A DNA stretch of 64,000 bases from Lachnospiraceae bacterium (GTDB taxonomy: Bacteria; Bacillota; Clostridia; Lachnospirales; Lachnospiraceae). This document shows positions 25,480 through 34,435 of the stretch, one piece after another. A model generated the notes under the pieces. The model saw nothing but the letters and a program-made list of their open reading frames with translations, did not search any database and was not told the origin of the DNA. The position numbers and the translations under genes were made by a program. Where the stretch lies: assembly GCA_017513125.1 (NCBI GenBank), contig JAFWDI010000002.1:118739-182738 (forward strand), written 5' to 3'. The first letter of the stretch is position 1, and every line of letters begins with the position of its first letter.

Positions 25480-27474
25480 TTACATCCTTCCGATGTCTCT
25501 CGCCGCGTAGTGGCCCTGCGTCGTCGCCTGCCAGATGTTCTTCGGCATCACGCAGTCGCCGACCTGGTAGAACTCCGGCGCGCTGTCGCGGATCGCGTCC
25601 GCCGCGGCCCAGCGCGGCCTCATGCCCACCGCGTAGGCGATCGTATCGGCCTCGTAGAACTTCGTGCCTTCCGTGCCGTCCGCGGGGTACTCGGGCATGC
25701 CGAAGCGGAAGCCCGCTATCGCCGGCACTCCGGTGAACTCGCAGAGAACGCCGTTCTCGTTGATCTCGACCGCCTTCGTGGACGTGCTGATATGGATGCC
25801 GTACTTCTTCAGTTCCGTGCTGATCGCCAGGCCGTGCAGGCAGTTTCCGCCGTCGTTCGGGGCCGGCGCCATCTCGACGATGGTGCACTTCTTTCCGAGC
25901 ATCGACAGATAGATCGCCAGCTCCATGCCGACGAGACCCGCACCGAGGATCACGACATTGTCCCCCGCCTTCTCGGGCGCTACGTACAGCTCTTCCGCCT
26001 GGAAGACGTTCGCCCCGTCGATACCGGGGATCGGAGGCTTGATCGGCTCCGCGCCCAGCGCGCAGATGATCGCGTCCGCGCCGACCTGCGCCGCGGTCTC
26101 GGGAGTGACCTCGCAGTTCAGCTTCACCTCGATGTTCGGTTCGCGCTCGATCTTCCTGCGCTGGAGATTAATGTACTGGTCCAGCTTCTCCTTGAACGGG
26201 ACCTTCTCCTCGCACAGGAGCGCGCCGCCCAGACGGTCGCCCTTCTCACAGAGCGTGACCTTGTGGCCGCGCTCCGCCGCGGTCAGAGCCGCCTCCATGC
26301 CGGCCATGCCGCCGCCGGCGACCAGGATGTGCTTTTTGACCTTCGGCGCATTGATCATCTCGTGCTCGTACTCGTGGCCGATCTCGGGATTGATCGCGCA
26401 GTTGATGGTCGCCGCAAACATATGATGCGAGAAGCACCACAGGCAGCGCATGCACTTTCTGACCTCGTCGTCGCGCCCGGTCTGAAGCTTAATGGGCAGA
26501 TCCGGATCGCAGATCAGGCCGCGCGCCATCTCGACGACGTCCGCCTGACCGCTCGCGATGATCTCCTCGAGGAGCTCGGGCTCGGACAGCGCGCCGACGG
26601 TCGCGATGGGCGTGTCCTTCACGTGCTTTTTGATCTCCGCCGCGTAGTGGACGTTGCAGCCGTCCGCCAGGAACATGTTCGGGTGCGTGATCGTGAAGAC
26701 CTCGTTCACCTCGTGGCTGCCGGTCGAGACGTGGATCAGATCCGCGTGGCCCGACAGCAGCTGCGCCTGCGTGATACCCTCCTCGATGTGGTAGCCGCCC
26801 TCGTAGACCTCATCGCCCACGATACGGATCTCCACGGGGTACTTCGGTCCGCAGACCTGGTGGATCCGGTCAATGATCGCGATCGCCAGGCGCGCGCGGC
26901 CCTCGGGGGTGCCGCCCCACTTATCCGTTCGTTTATTCTCATGCGACAGGAACTGCGTGATCAGCCAGCCGTGTCCGCCGTGGATCGTGACCATGCCGTA
27001 GCCGCTCATCTTCGCATAGAGCGCCGCTTTCGCGTGCTCCTCGATGATCTGCAGGATCATCTCCTCGGGCATTTCCTTTATCTCGTGCCCGAAGGGACTG
27101 ATGCCGTCGACCGGGCCGTACAGCTGCGCGCCGTACGCGTCCGCCGAGTAGTAGGAGCAGTTTCCGGCATGCAGGATCTCCATCGACGCGACCGCGCCGT
27201 GGCGGGTGATGGACTGGGCGATATCCGTCAGTTTCTGCTTCTCGGTGTCGTCCCAGAGATTGATCTGGGACTTGCGGGTGCGGCCGTTGATACTGGGGCA
27301 CGCGTCGCCGATGCAGACCGACGCGGAACCGCCGATGGCCTTCCGCTCGTAATAGCCCTTCGTGTACTGCTCCGGATCGATCTCCAGACCCGTGGGCGAG
27401 TTAAAAATACGGTTTCTGAACAGCTGGTTTCCCAGAATGATGGGGCTGAACAGATGCGGGTATTTAGTGCTCAT
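25480..27474 (-). CDS. OYE-family NADH:flavin oxidoreductase 4
   Basis: 664 aa, fourth member of the OYE/dienoyl-CoA reductase type here: FMN TIM barrel (active-site segment HGGHGWLITQF, Trp replacing the usual Tyr), 4Fe-4S site in CMRCLWC to NCAINP, then a FAD/NAD(P) domain with AGGGMAGMEAALTAAERGH and GAGLVGMELAIY. The start MSTKYPHLFSP at 27474 fits the family N-terminus; AAAGGA upstream is a modest ribosome site. It follows a LysR gene by 59 bases on the same strand, with two GPH transporters upstream, suggesting a regulated uptake-and-reduction unit. Closest in sequence to OYE1. Confidence 0.88.
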   Translation of the reverse strand: MSTKYPHLFSPIILGNQLFRNRIFNSPTGLEIDPEQYTKGYYERKAIGGSASVCIGDACPSINGRTRKSQINLWDDTEKQKLTDIAQSITRHGAVASMEILHAGNCSYYSADAYGAQLYGPVDGISPFGHEIKEMPEEMILQIIEEHAKAALYAKMSGYGMVTIHGGHGWLITQFLSHENKRTDKWGGTPEGRARLAIAIIDRIHQVCGPKYPVEIRIVGDEVYEGGYHIEEGITQAQLLSGHADLIHVSTGSHEVNEVFTITHPNMFLADGCNVHYAAEIKKHVKDTPIATVGALSEPELLEEIIASGQADVVEMARGLICDPDLPIKLQTGRDDEVRKCMRCLWCFSHHMFAATINCAINPEIGHEYEHEMINAPKVKKHILVAGGGMAGMEAALTAAERGHKVTLCEKGDRLGGALLCEEKVPFKEKLDQYINLQRRKIEREPNIEVKLNCEVTPETAAQVGADAIICALGAEPIKPPIPGIDGANVFQAEELYVAPEKAGDNVVILGAGLVGMELAIYLSMLGKKCTIVEMAPAPNDGGNCLHGLAISTELKKYGIHISTSTKAVEINENGVLCEFTGVPAIAGFRFGMPEYPADGTEGTKFYEADTIAYAVGMRPRWAAADAIRDSAPEFYQVGDCVMPKNIWQATTQGHYAARDIGRM

Positions 27475-27533
27475 TTTCCTGGATCCTTTCTTAAAAATGT
27501 TTTTATATCGGTTTTCCGGGTGTCTTACATCCG

Positions 27534-28451
27534 TCACCGGATGATCGTGCGTTCCCGGCCGTAGACCAGTTTCGTGACTTCGACGAATTTCTGGAGGTTC
27601 GGATCGTCTTTCAGGCTCTCCCGGTAGGCGATCACATAGCGGACCCGCTCACGGATCCCTTCGATCCGGACGGGTGCGCATTTAAAACTGTTGAAACGGG
27701 TCAGATCGCGCAGCAAAGGCAGGACAGCCACAGCTTCGTTCATCTCGACCATGGCGGCCTGAGCCTGCGTCGTTTCGACCTTCAGCAGATCCGTGACCGG
27801 AATGCCGTCCTCCCGGCGCGCCCGCAGCCAATGCTCGTAGCTGTGCCGGGCGTTCTTCTCCGAGATCGTCACGAAGCGCTCGCCGGCCAGTTCCTCCGGC
27901 CGCACAGACTCCCTGTCCGCGAGCCGGTGGCGCCGCGAGACCAGCAGGACGGGCTCGAGTTCGATCAGTTCCTCATAGAGCACCCCCGGAATGTCCGTCA
28001 GGCCGAACTCGATCGAAACGACCGCGTCGCACCGCCCGCTCTCGAGCGCGTACCGCAGTCCGTTAAACTCCTCGAAGACCGGGCTCAGCCGGATATCCGG
28101 AGCCACAGCGGAGAGCAGATCCGTGATCTGGCCCAGCCACTCGACGCTGGACCCTGAGGCCATTCCGATGTTCAATGACCTTTTCCCGTCCGTCAGGTTC
28201 CTCAGCCGGGTCAGTGTATTCTCGTATTCACGCAGGGTGTCCAGACAGCCCTCGTAGAAGACCTGTCCGGCGGGCGTGAGCGAGACATTGCCCTTGCGGT
28301 CCCGCTCCAGCAGGCGGCAGCCCAGCTCCTTCTCCAGGGAAGCGATCTGCTGGCTCACAGCCGACTGCGAGATGAAGGACACCTCCGCAGTGCGGCTGAA
28401 ACTCCGGCATTCCGCCAGTGTAGCAAACATTTTCAGACGTTCCAGCTGCAT
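27534..28451 (-). CDS. LysR-family transcriptional regulator
   Basis: 305 aa. The N-terminal winged helix-turn-helix is classic LysR (MQLERLKMFATLAECRSFSR, then SFISQSAVSQQIASLEKELG), followed by a substrate-binding effector domain with two alpha/beta lobes. The start has GGAGG seven bases upstream; a longer in-frame start is not supported. It lies between the GPH transporter gene and OYE4 on the same strand, and is likely to regulate one or both in response to their substrate. CTTATAAG-type motifs in the gaps at about 28480, 30000 and 30086 are candidate operators. The effector is unknown. Confidence 0.92.
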   Translation of the reverse strand: MQLERLKMFATLAECRSFSRTAEVSFISQSAVSQQIASLEKELGCRLLERDRKGNVSLTPAGQVFYEGCLDTLREYENTLTRLRNLTDGKRSLNIGMASGSSVEWLGQITDLLSAVAPDIRLSPVFEEFNGLRYALESGRCDAVVSIEFGLTDIPGVLYEELIELEPVLLVSRRHRLADRESVRPEELAGERFVTISEKNARHSYEHWLRARREDGIPVTDLLKVETTQAQAAMVEMNEAVAVLPLLRDLTRFNSFKCAPVRIEGIRERVRYVIAYRESLKDDPNLQKFVEVTKLVYGRERTIIR

Positions 28452-28535
28452 GCGCCGCCCTCCTCTCTTATCATAAATCCTTATAAGGCGGCCTGCAATG
28501 ACAGACCGCCTCATTCCCGTGAAAAACCGTTATGA

Positions 28536-29960
28536 TCAGACGATGCCTTCCGCGTCCAGTTCATCCTGCATGCGCTTGATCTCAGACTCGGGCAGTTTAT
28601 AGATCAGGGCATGTGCGATTCCCGCTCCCAGGAACATGATCGCGGGGATGATCAGGTAAAGCGTCGCGAAGTTGCTGCTGTAGGAGGAGGTGTCCGTCGC
28701 GGTCGCGGAGTAGCCCATGGCTACCAGGAAACCGGACATGATGAAGCTGCGGATCATGATGCCGAGCTTGATCGGCATGACCGACAGACCCATGATGAAG
28801 CCGCCGATACGCTTCTTCGCTTTCCACTCGGAGAAAACGCTGCAGTCCTGATACAGGCCGATCCACATCGTGAACGGCGTGGACAGGAAGACGCCTGCGA
28901 TCGTGGAGATGACCAGGCACGGGAGAGCCGCCCCTCTCGCCAGATAAGCGATGACCAGACAGACCGCCGCGCCTATGAAGCCTGAGACGTACACCGCCTT
29001 CTTATTGCCCTTAAAGGCCTTCATCAGCGCAGGGACCAGCGCGAACGAAGCGATCAGGCGGACCACACTTCCCAGACTGATATACATGGACATGATCGCG
29101 GGCCAGGAGCCGCCCAGTGTGTAGTTGAAGAAGTAATACATCGACGCGGACTGCAGGATACTGGCGCCGTAGGTGACCATGATGCAGACCATGGTGACCA
29201 GCAGGTGTCGGTTCAGAGCCGTGTACTTCAGGCCGGTGCCCAGATCACGGATGACGGAGCGCTTCGGGGCATCCGGTTTCCCGCCGCCGACGATCGTGTC
29301 ATCGGTGACGCCCTTCTTCTTCATCGTGTAGGATGAGGCGAAGAACAATGCCCAGAAGCCGACCAGATATATGACGCCCATAATAAATGCCAGGACCGCG
29401 TAATAGCCCTGCGGCATTCTCGGGGAGAAGAACGCGATGATGGGGGCCGAGATCAGGCCGAACACTAGGGTGTTGCCCAGGGAGCCGCGGCCGACCCACA
29501 TCGCAACTTTTGCGCGTTCGTCGGGGTCCTCGGTCATTTCCAGACCCATCGAGTTCACTGCCGCTTCACCGATAGACCAGATAAAGTGGCTGATCAGGAA
29601 GCCGATGATGATCACGACGGCCGACAGGACTTCGTTCGAGCCCACGCGGACGAACGCCAGCGTAAAGAACACGATGACCACGGGCGGCGCGATCAGCAGC
29701 CACGAACGGTACTTGCCCCACGGCATCTTGATCGCCTCGATGAAAACGCTGATGAAGAACGAGAAGATGAAATCGATGACGGTCGTGACGCTCAGGATCA
29801 TCGCCGTGATTCCGACCGAGAACTGTGCGCCGTCGGTCAGGAACGCCGAAAAGTAATACAGTTCCGCGCAGGTCGTCGCCGCGTACATGAGCTTGGCGAA
29901 ACCGGCCAGGATACTGTACCCCAGAGGATGGGGCAGCCTTAAGCCTTGTGAATGTTCCAT
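28536..29960 (-). CDS. GPH-family (MelB-like) cation symporter 1
   Basis: 474 aa integral membrane carrier of the glycoside-pentoside-hexuronide:cation symporter family, part of MFS, with about 12 transmembrane helices and a charged cytoplasmic loop near 215-245. Segments such as TTVIDFIFSF and IKMPWGKYRSW in the N-terminal half match the Asp-containing cation site and loop 2-3 of MelB-type carriers. The start follows AAAGGAGAG. It is closely similar along its length to the 30195-31631 gene, evidence of tandem duplication. Substrate unknown; linkage to a LysR regulator and an OYE-type reductase suggests it may not be a simple sugar. Confidence 0.88.
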   Translation of the reverse strand: MEHSQGLRLPHPLGYSILAGFAKLMYAATTCAELYYFSAFLTDGAQFSVGITAMILSVTTVIDFIFSFFISVFIEAIKMPWGKYRSWLLIAPPVVIVFFTLAFVRVGSNEVLSAVVIIIGFLISHFIWSIGEAAVNSMGLEMTEDPDERAKVAMWVGRGSLGNTLVFGLISAPIIAFFSPRMPQGYYAVLAFIMGVIYLVGFWALFFASSYTMKKKGVTDDTIVGGGKPDAPKRSVIRDLGTGLKYTALNRHLLVTMVCIMVTYGASILQSASMYYFFNYTLGGSWPAIMSMYISLGSVVRLIASFALVPALMKAFKGNKKAVYVSGFIGAAVCLVIAYLARGAALPCLVISTIAGVFLSTPFTMWIGLYQDCSVFSEWKAKKRIGGFIMGLSVMPIKLGIMIRSFIMSGFLVAMGYSATATDTSSYSSNFATLYLIIPAIMFLGAGIAHALIYKLPESEIKRMQDELDAEGIV

Positions 29961-29999
29961 AACTCTCTCCTTTCTCTTTTTGCGGGCGGGCCAACCGCC

Positions 30000-30095
30000 G
30001 TTATAAGGACTTTCTTATTCGTTTTCATTATAAAAAGGGCCGAAATCTTTGTGAAATATGCGTATCTTCTTTTCATATAAGCCCCGCTTATAAGC
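30000..30095 (-). promoter_or_regulatory. Candidate LysR operator region
   Basis: Two TTATAAG motifs, GTTATAAGG (30000-30008) and the palindrome GCTTATAAGC (30086-30095), lie upstream of symporter 1. A third copy, CTTATAAGG near 28480, lies upstream of the LysR gene. The AT-rich stretch between them may hold the promoter; no clean -35/-10 pair was identified. Confidence 0.35.
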
Positions 30096-30120
30096 TTTTC
30101 GGTCAGGCTCTGTCCACACA

Positions 30121-30153
30121 AAAAAAAGAGCCGCGGGATCTCTCCCGCGGCTC
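30121..30153 (-). terminator. Intrinsic terminator after symporter 2
   Basis: An 11-bp stem GAGCCGCGGGA / TCCCGCGGCTC, read on the minus strand, is followed by an unbroken run of T residues. It separates the two symporter genes into different transcripts. Confidence 0.88.
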
Positions 30154-30194
30154 CGCCGGCGCCCGGCCGGCGATAGTTCAGAAACCGATAAGGA

Positions 30195-31631
30195 TCACTG
30201 GATGCCCTTCTCCTGCATCTCCGCCTGCATGCGCTTCACTTCCGCCTCAGGCAGTTTATAGATCAGCGCGTGGACGATGCCCGCGCCCAGGAACATGAAC
30301 GTCGGGATCAGCAGGTACAGGATCTTAAAGCTTCCGCCGTAGGTCGAAGTGTCGGTCGCGGTCGCCGAGTAGCCCATGGCCACCAGGAAAGCGGACATCA
30401 GGAAGCTGCGGAGCATGATGCCGAGTTTGATCGGCATGATCGACAGACCCATGATGAAGCCGCCGATACGCTTCTGCGCCTTATACTCGGAATAGACCGC
30501 GCAGTCCTGATACAGGCCGATCCAGAGGACGAACGGCGCGGAGATGAACATGCCCGCGATCGTCGAGATCGTCAGGCAGGCGACCGGTACGGCCGTCAGG
30601 AAGCTGGCGACGAAGAACAGGATCGCGCCTCCGATAAAGCCGATGACGTAGACCGCGTGCTTATTGCCCTTCACGAGCTTCGTGATGATGGGTATCAGGA
30701 TGAACGAACCGACCAGTCTCGCGACGCTGGTCAGGGAGATGAACGCGGACATGTTCGCGATCCAGCCTCCGCCCAGCGTGTAGGTGAAGAAGTAGAACAT
30801 CGACGCGGACTGCAGGATGCTGGCGCCGTAGGTGACCATGATGCAGACCATGGTGACCAGCAGGTGGCGGTTCAGGACCGCGTACTTAAAGCCCAGCGCC
30901 AGGTTATGCGCGGTCGAGTCTTTCTTCTTTTCCTTCGTGGTCTCCTCGCCGGTGCCCAGACGGGTGTCGTCCGACACGCCCTTCTGCTTCATGATGTAGG
31001 AGGTCTTAAAGAACAGCAGCCAGAAACCGATCAGATAGATGATGCTCATGACCAGCGCGAGCATCGCGTACCAGCCCTTCGGGAAGCGCGCGGTGAAGAA
31101 GCTGATCAGAGGGGCGGACAGCACGCCGAACAGCAGCGTGTTTCCGAGGCCGCCGCGGCCGACCCACAGGGAGACCTGCGCGCGCTCGTCGGGGTCGTCC
31201 GTCATGACCAGGCCGATCGAGTTCACGGCCGCCTCGCCGACGTTCCAGATGACGTGGGCGATCAGGAACGTGACGATGATGAAGATCGCCGAAGCCATCT
31301 CGTTCTCGCGGATCCGGATGAAGTTCAGCGGGAAGAAGATGCAGACGACGATGGGGCAGACCAGCAGCCAGGAACGGATCTTTCCCCAGGGCATCTTTAC
31401 CGCTTCGAGGAAGACGCCGAGGAAGAACGAGAAGATGAAATCGATGACCGTGGTCGCGCTCATGATCAGAGCTACGATGCCGACGGAGAACAGTGCTCCG
31501 TCCGTGAGATAAGCCGAAAAATAATACAGCTCACAGCAGGTGCACGCCGCAAACAGCAGTTTCGCGATACACGCGACGATGCTGTCCGACAGCGGGTGGG
31601 GCAGACGAAGACCCTGGGTCTGAGTTTCCAT
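30195..31631 (-). CDS. GPH-family (MelB-like) cation symporter 2
   Basis: 478 aa paralogue of the neighbouring symporter, sharing GLRLPHPL at the N-terminus, TTVIDFIFSF, IGGFIMGLS, MPIKLGIMLRS and the C-terminal YKLPEAEVKRMQ. About 12 transmembrane helices. The start METQTQGLRL at 31631 follows AAAGGAG; an upstream in-frame ATG is less likely. It has its own terminator, so the two copies could be expressed under different conditions. Substrate not identifiable. Confidence 0.88.
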   Translation of the reverse strand: METQTQGLRLPHPLSDSIVACIAKLLFAACTCCELYYFSAYLTDGALFSVGIVALIMSATTVIDFIFSFFLGVFLEAVKMPWGKIRSWLLVCPIVVCIFFPLNFIRIRENEMASAIFIIVTFLIAHVIWNVGEAAVNSIGLVMTDDPDERAQVSLWVGRGGLGNTLLFGVLSAPLISFFTARFPKGWYAMLALVMSIIYLIGFWLLFFKTSYIMKQKGVSDDTRLGTGEETTKEKKKDSTAHNLALGFKYAVLNRHLLVTMVCIMVTYGASILQSASMFYFFTYTLGGGWIANMSAFISLTSVARLVGSFILIPIITKLVKGNKHAVYVIGFIGGAILFFVASFLTAVPVACLTISTIAGMFISAPFVLWIGLYQDCAVYSEYKAQKRIGGFIMGLSIMPIKLGIMLRSFLMSAFLVAMGYSATATDTSTYGGSFKILYLLIPTFMFLGAGIVHALIYKLPEAEVKRMQAEMQEKGIQ

Positions 31632-31766
31632 AGAGCTCTCCTTTCTTGATCCTGACAATGACTCGCGCCGCATTGCGGCTTACGGCAAGCAAATGATTAA
31701 ATTTTTATAAAATCAGTATATTCCTTTCGGCAGTGCTTGTGAATAATTTTTTTGGTCTTTTGCGCA

Positions 31767-31805
31767 CGAAAAAACACCGCTGCGAGGTCCTTCCCGCAGC
31801 GGTGT
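31767..31805 (-). terminator. Intrinsic terminator after the beta-helix lipoprotein
   Basis: On the minus strand ACACCGCTGCG (31805-31795) pairs with CGCAGCGGTGT (31784-31774), followed by six T residues. It closes the VTC, DUF4956, lipoprotein operon. Confidence 0.88.
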
Positions 31806-31865
31806 CCGCACTGTATTCCGTTGTATCGGACCATGATCCGGCCGGCTTCCGCCGGACCGCTTCCT

Positions 31866-33614
31866 TTACTGTCCCATCGGGCCCTGTCCGCTCGGCGGTC
31901 CTCCCTGCGGCATACTGCCGCCCGAAGCCGCGTCGCCGCCGAAGTCCGGCATTTCCCCGTCTGGCATCTGACCGTCGAAACCGCCGTCCGCGGTTCCGTT
32001 CTGTCCAGGCATCTGACCGCCCTGCATGCCGCCGGGACCCATGCCCGTCATCATGCCCTGCCTGTAGATCAGGCCCGTCATCTCGACCGTATAGCTCTGC
32101 CCGCCCACGGTCAGCGTGTAAGTCTGCCCCGCCTCGATGCCGGGCGCGCTGATCACGATGCTGCTGAAGCTCTTCGAGGGCGTGTACTCCGCGAGGGCCC
32201 GGCCCGACGCGTCCGTCAGCGTCACCGTCGTCCCGGCGGCCTGCTGCCCGAAGCTGTACAGGATCGACCCCTGTGTCGAGTTCTGCCCGAAGTTCTCGGC
32301 CATCCCGCTCGAGCCCGCGGCGATCAGAGTGCCGCCGGTGATCACGCCCTGCGCACCGTCGCCGATGTCGATCGCGCTTTCGCCGTCCGAAGTCGGGCCG
32401 TCGAGGTATACGGTCCCGCCGTTCACGTACAGGTCTCCGTTCGAGTCGAGCGCGTCGCCCGAAGAATTCACATAGATCGTGCCGCCGTTGATCGTCAGGC
32501 TCGCGCCGCTCGACGCACCGGCCGTCATGCCCATGACCTCGCCGCCGGAGCCGTCGGAGGCATTGATGCCGTCGTCCGCGGCCGCGACCGAGATGTCGCC
32601 GTCATTGATCACGATCACAAGGCCCTCGATGCCCTCCTCGCACTGCGTGATATCGATCGTGCCGCCGTCGATCACCAGCGTCCCGGACGCGTCGATTCCG
32701 TCGTCGCCGGACGAGATCGCCAGGCTGCCGCCGCTCATGTAGAAGTATGCGTCGACGGTCTCATCGTCATTCTCGACGTGAACGCCGTCCTCGCCGCTTT
32801 CGACCGTGACCATCCCGGCCGCGATCCGCACACTGTCTTCGGCGGACAGGCCCTTCTCCGCGCACACGATCCCGATCGTGCCGCCGCAGACCTTCAGGTC
32901 GTTCTTCGATACGATGCCGTGGCCCGCCTCGCAGCTGACGTTCAGCGTCCCTTCACCGTTCAGCGTCAGGTCGTCCTTTGAGAAGACGGCCGCGTCCACG
33001 CCGTTTCCGTACTCGTCCTCATCGGGGAACTCGCCGGTCACCGCGATGGTGTTCGTGCTGCCGGCCGCGGCGGTCAGGAAGACCTTGTCCGCGTTCAGCA
33101 CGTAGATCGCGGCGTCGCCCTCGTTCGAGATGTTCACGCCGTCCAGCACCAGCTGGACCTTCTCCGTGTCCTCGACGTCGACGACGATCTGCCCCGCGGT
33201 CAATGTCCCGGTCAGCCGGTACGTCCCCTCTGCTGTGATCGTGACCGTGTCTCCGTCGATGCTGATGCCGGATCCGTCCGCGCTGCTCGCGCCGTCCGCC
33301 AGGGTGATCGTGCAGTCGATCTCGCAGTCTGTGCTCAGGTCACGTTCGGTGAACTGGTCGGAGGAGGCAAGAACCGCGTTTTCGCTGCTGTCGGCACTGC
33401 CGCTGTCGGCGGAACTCCCGGAAGCCTGCGCTGCCGCGTCCGCGTCGGCCTTATTCGTTTCCTCCGCCGTGACCGCCGCGGTCTCCGCGTTTCCCGCGGA
33501 GGCAGTGCCCGCGGCTCCTCCGCACCCGGCCGCGGCCGCAGCGATCAGGACCGCGCAGACTCCCGCCGCCGTCGTCCGGATGATGTGTTTCGTTTCTTTT
33601 GACATCTTTCTCAT
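31866..33614 (-). CDS. Secreted lipoprotein with Cthe_2159-like beta-helix (DUF4353-type)
   Basis: 582 aa. A signal peptide ends in a lipobox with Cys31 (AAAAAGCGG), so it is anchored outside the cell. A Ser/Ala/Asp-rich linker (about 32-85) leads to a right-handed beta-helix-like region built from repeats such as GTLVIDGGTIDITQC, GSLAISSGDDGIDASG and GTIYVNSSGDALDSNG. This is the hallmark of the Cthe_2159 (DUF4353) family of carbohydrate-binding proteins. The C-terminal 60 residues are rich in Met, Gly, Pro and Gln. The start at 33614 has GGGAG upstream. It follows DUF4956 and VTC genes in one operon, a recurring partnership with cell-surface function. Confidence 0.8.
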   Translation of the reverse strand: MRKMSKETKHIIRTTAAGVCAVLIAAAAAGCGGAAGTASAGNAETAAVTAEETNKADADAAAQASGSSADSGSADSSENAVLASSDQFTERDLSTDCEIDCTITLADGASSADGSGISIDGDTVTITAEGTYRLTGTLTAGQIVVDVEDTEKVQLVLDGVNISNEGDAAIYVLNADKVFLTAAAGSTNTIAVTGEFPDEDEYGNGVDAAVFSKDDLTLNGEGTLNVSCEAGHGIVSKNDLKVCGGTIGIVCAEKGLSAEDSVRIAAGMVTVESGEDGVHVENDDETVDAYFYMSGGSLAISSGDDGIDASGTLVIDGGTIDITQCEEGIEGLVIVINDGDISVAAADDGINASDGSGGEVMGMTAGASSGASLTINGGTIYVNSSGDALDSNGDLYVNGGTVYLDGPTSDGESAIDIGDGAQGVITGGTLIAAGSSGMAENFGQNSTQGSILYSFGQQAAGTTVTLTDASGRALAEYTPSKSFSSIVISAPGIEAGQTYTLTVGGQSYTVEMTGLIYRQGMMTGMGPGGMQGGQMPGQNGTADGGFDGQMPDGEMPDFGGDAASGGSMPQGGPPSGQGPMGQ

Positions 33615-33667
33615 GATATTCTCCCGCGCCCCGTGGGCGCTTCCTTTCTTTTTTGTGCCGCTGTCCT

Positions 33668-34357
33668 TTACAGCGCCGAATTATCGAAGGCCGGCGCCGC
33701 CGCACTGATCTCCAGGTTTCCGTTCCGGCATCTGAGCTCATCGATCAGAGCCTTCTCGTTTTCGGCTTCCTTCAGCGAGATCCGGTAGGTCAGCCGGTTC
33801 AGGCTGCCCAGGTTCGTGGTCTTGACCTTGATCAGTCTGGCGCCGGTGGTGTAGCGGTCGAACAGGTCATTGAACGCACCGCTGTAGTTCAGGTCCTCGG
33901 GGACCGTGATGTTCAGGTTTCGTGCCAGCTCCGCGCTGTTTTCACCGCCGAGCCTCACACGCTGGCTGATCACCCATACCACCGACATGATCACGGTGAA
34001 CAGCATCGCAAACAGCGGATAGCCCATGCCGCATGCCAGCCCCAGCGTCATGCTCATGAAGATCGCGCAGATCTCCTTCGCGGTCCCGGCGGCCGAGCGG
34101 AAGCGGATCAGCGAGAACGCGCCCGCCACCGCGACGCCCGCTCCGACCGAACCGTTCACCATCATGATGACGACGGTCACGATCGCGGGCAGCATGGCCA
34201 GCGTGGTCACGAAGCTCTTCGAGCTCTCGCTCTTCTTCGAGTAAACGTAGGCAAATGCCGTGCCCAGGATCAGGGCCGCGGCCAGACAGACGAAGAAAAC
34301 GGACAATGTGATCTCCCCCGCGCTGCCGTTGATAATGCTGGTTAAAATGTCGCTCAT
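33668..34357 (-). CDS. DUF4956 membrane protein
   Basis: 229 aa. Four hydrophobic segments lie in the first 120 residues, with the conserved SLIRFRSAAGTAKEI loop between them, then a soluble C-terminal domain of about 100 residues. This matches DUF4956, whose members sit beside VTC polyphosphate polymerases and CotH or beta-helix surface proteins. Its function is not established; a membrane partner of the polymerase is plausible. The start has GAGGAAT upstream. It lies 78 bases after the VTC gene. Confidence 0.85.
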   Translation of the reverse strand: MSDILTSIINGSAGEITLSVFFVCLAAALILGTAFAYVYSKKSESSKSFVTTLAMLPAIVTVVIMMVNGSVGAGVAVAGAFSLIRFRSAAGTAKEICAIFMSMTLGLACGMGYPLFAMLFTVIMSVVWVISQRVRLGGENSAELARNLNITVPEDLNYSGAFNDLFDRYTTGARLIKVKTTNLGSLNRLTYRISLKEAENEKALIDELRCRNGNLEISAAAPAFDNSAL

Positions 34358-34435
34358 ATCTTATTCCTCATGTTTCGGGCCGAAAGATCCGCGGCCCGTG
34401 CAGTGTTGTTTTCTGTTTGCTGTGTCTCTGTATAT

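Noticed and set aside
24883..27564. An 893-codon open frame on the plus strand opposite OYE4
   Set aside because: It is an antisense shadow of OYE4 and superoxide reductase: Arg/Asp/Leu-rich, no domain, no ribosome site. The same holds for other long frames such as 11967-15011 and 20223-22757, which reflect high GC and third-position bias.
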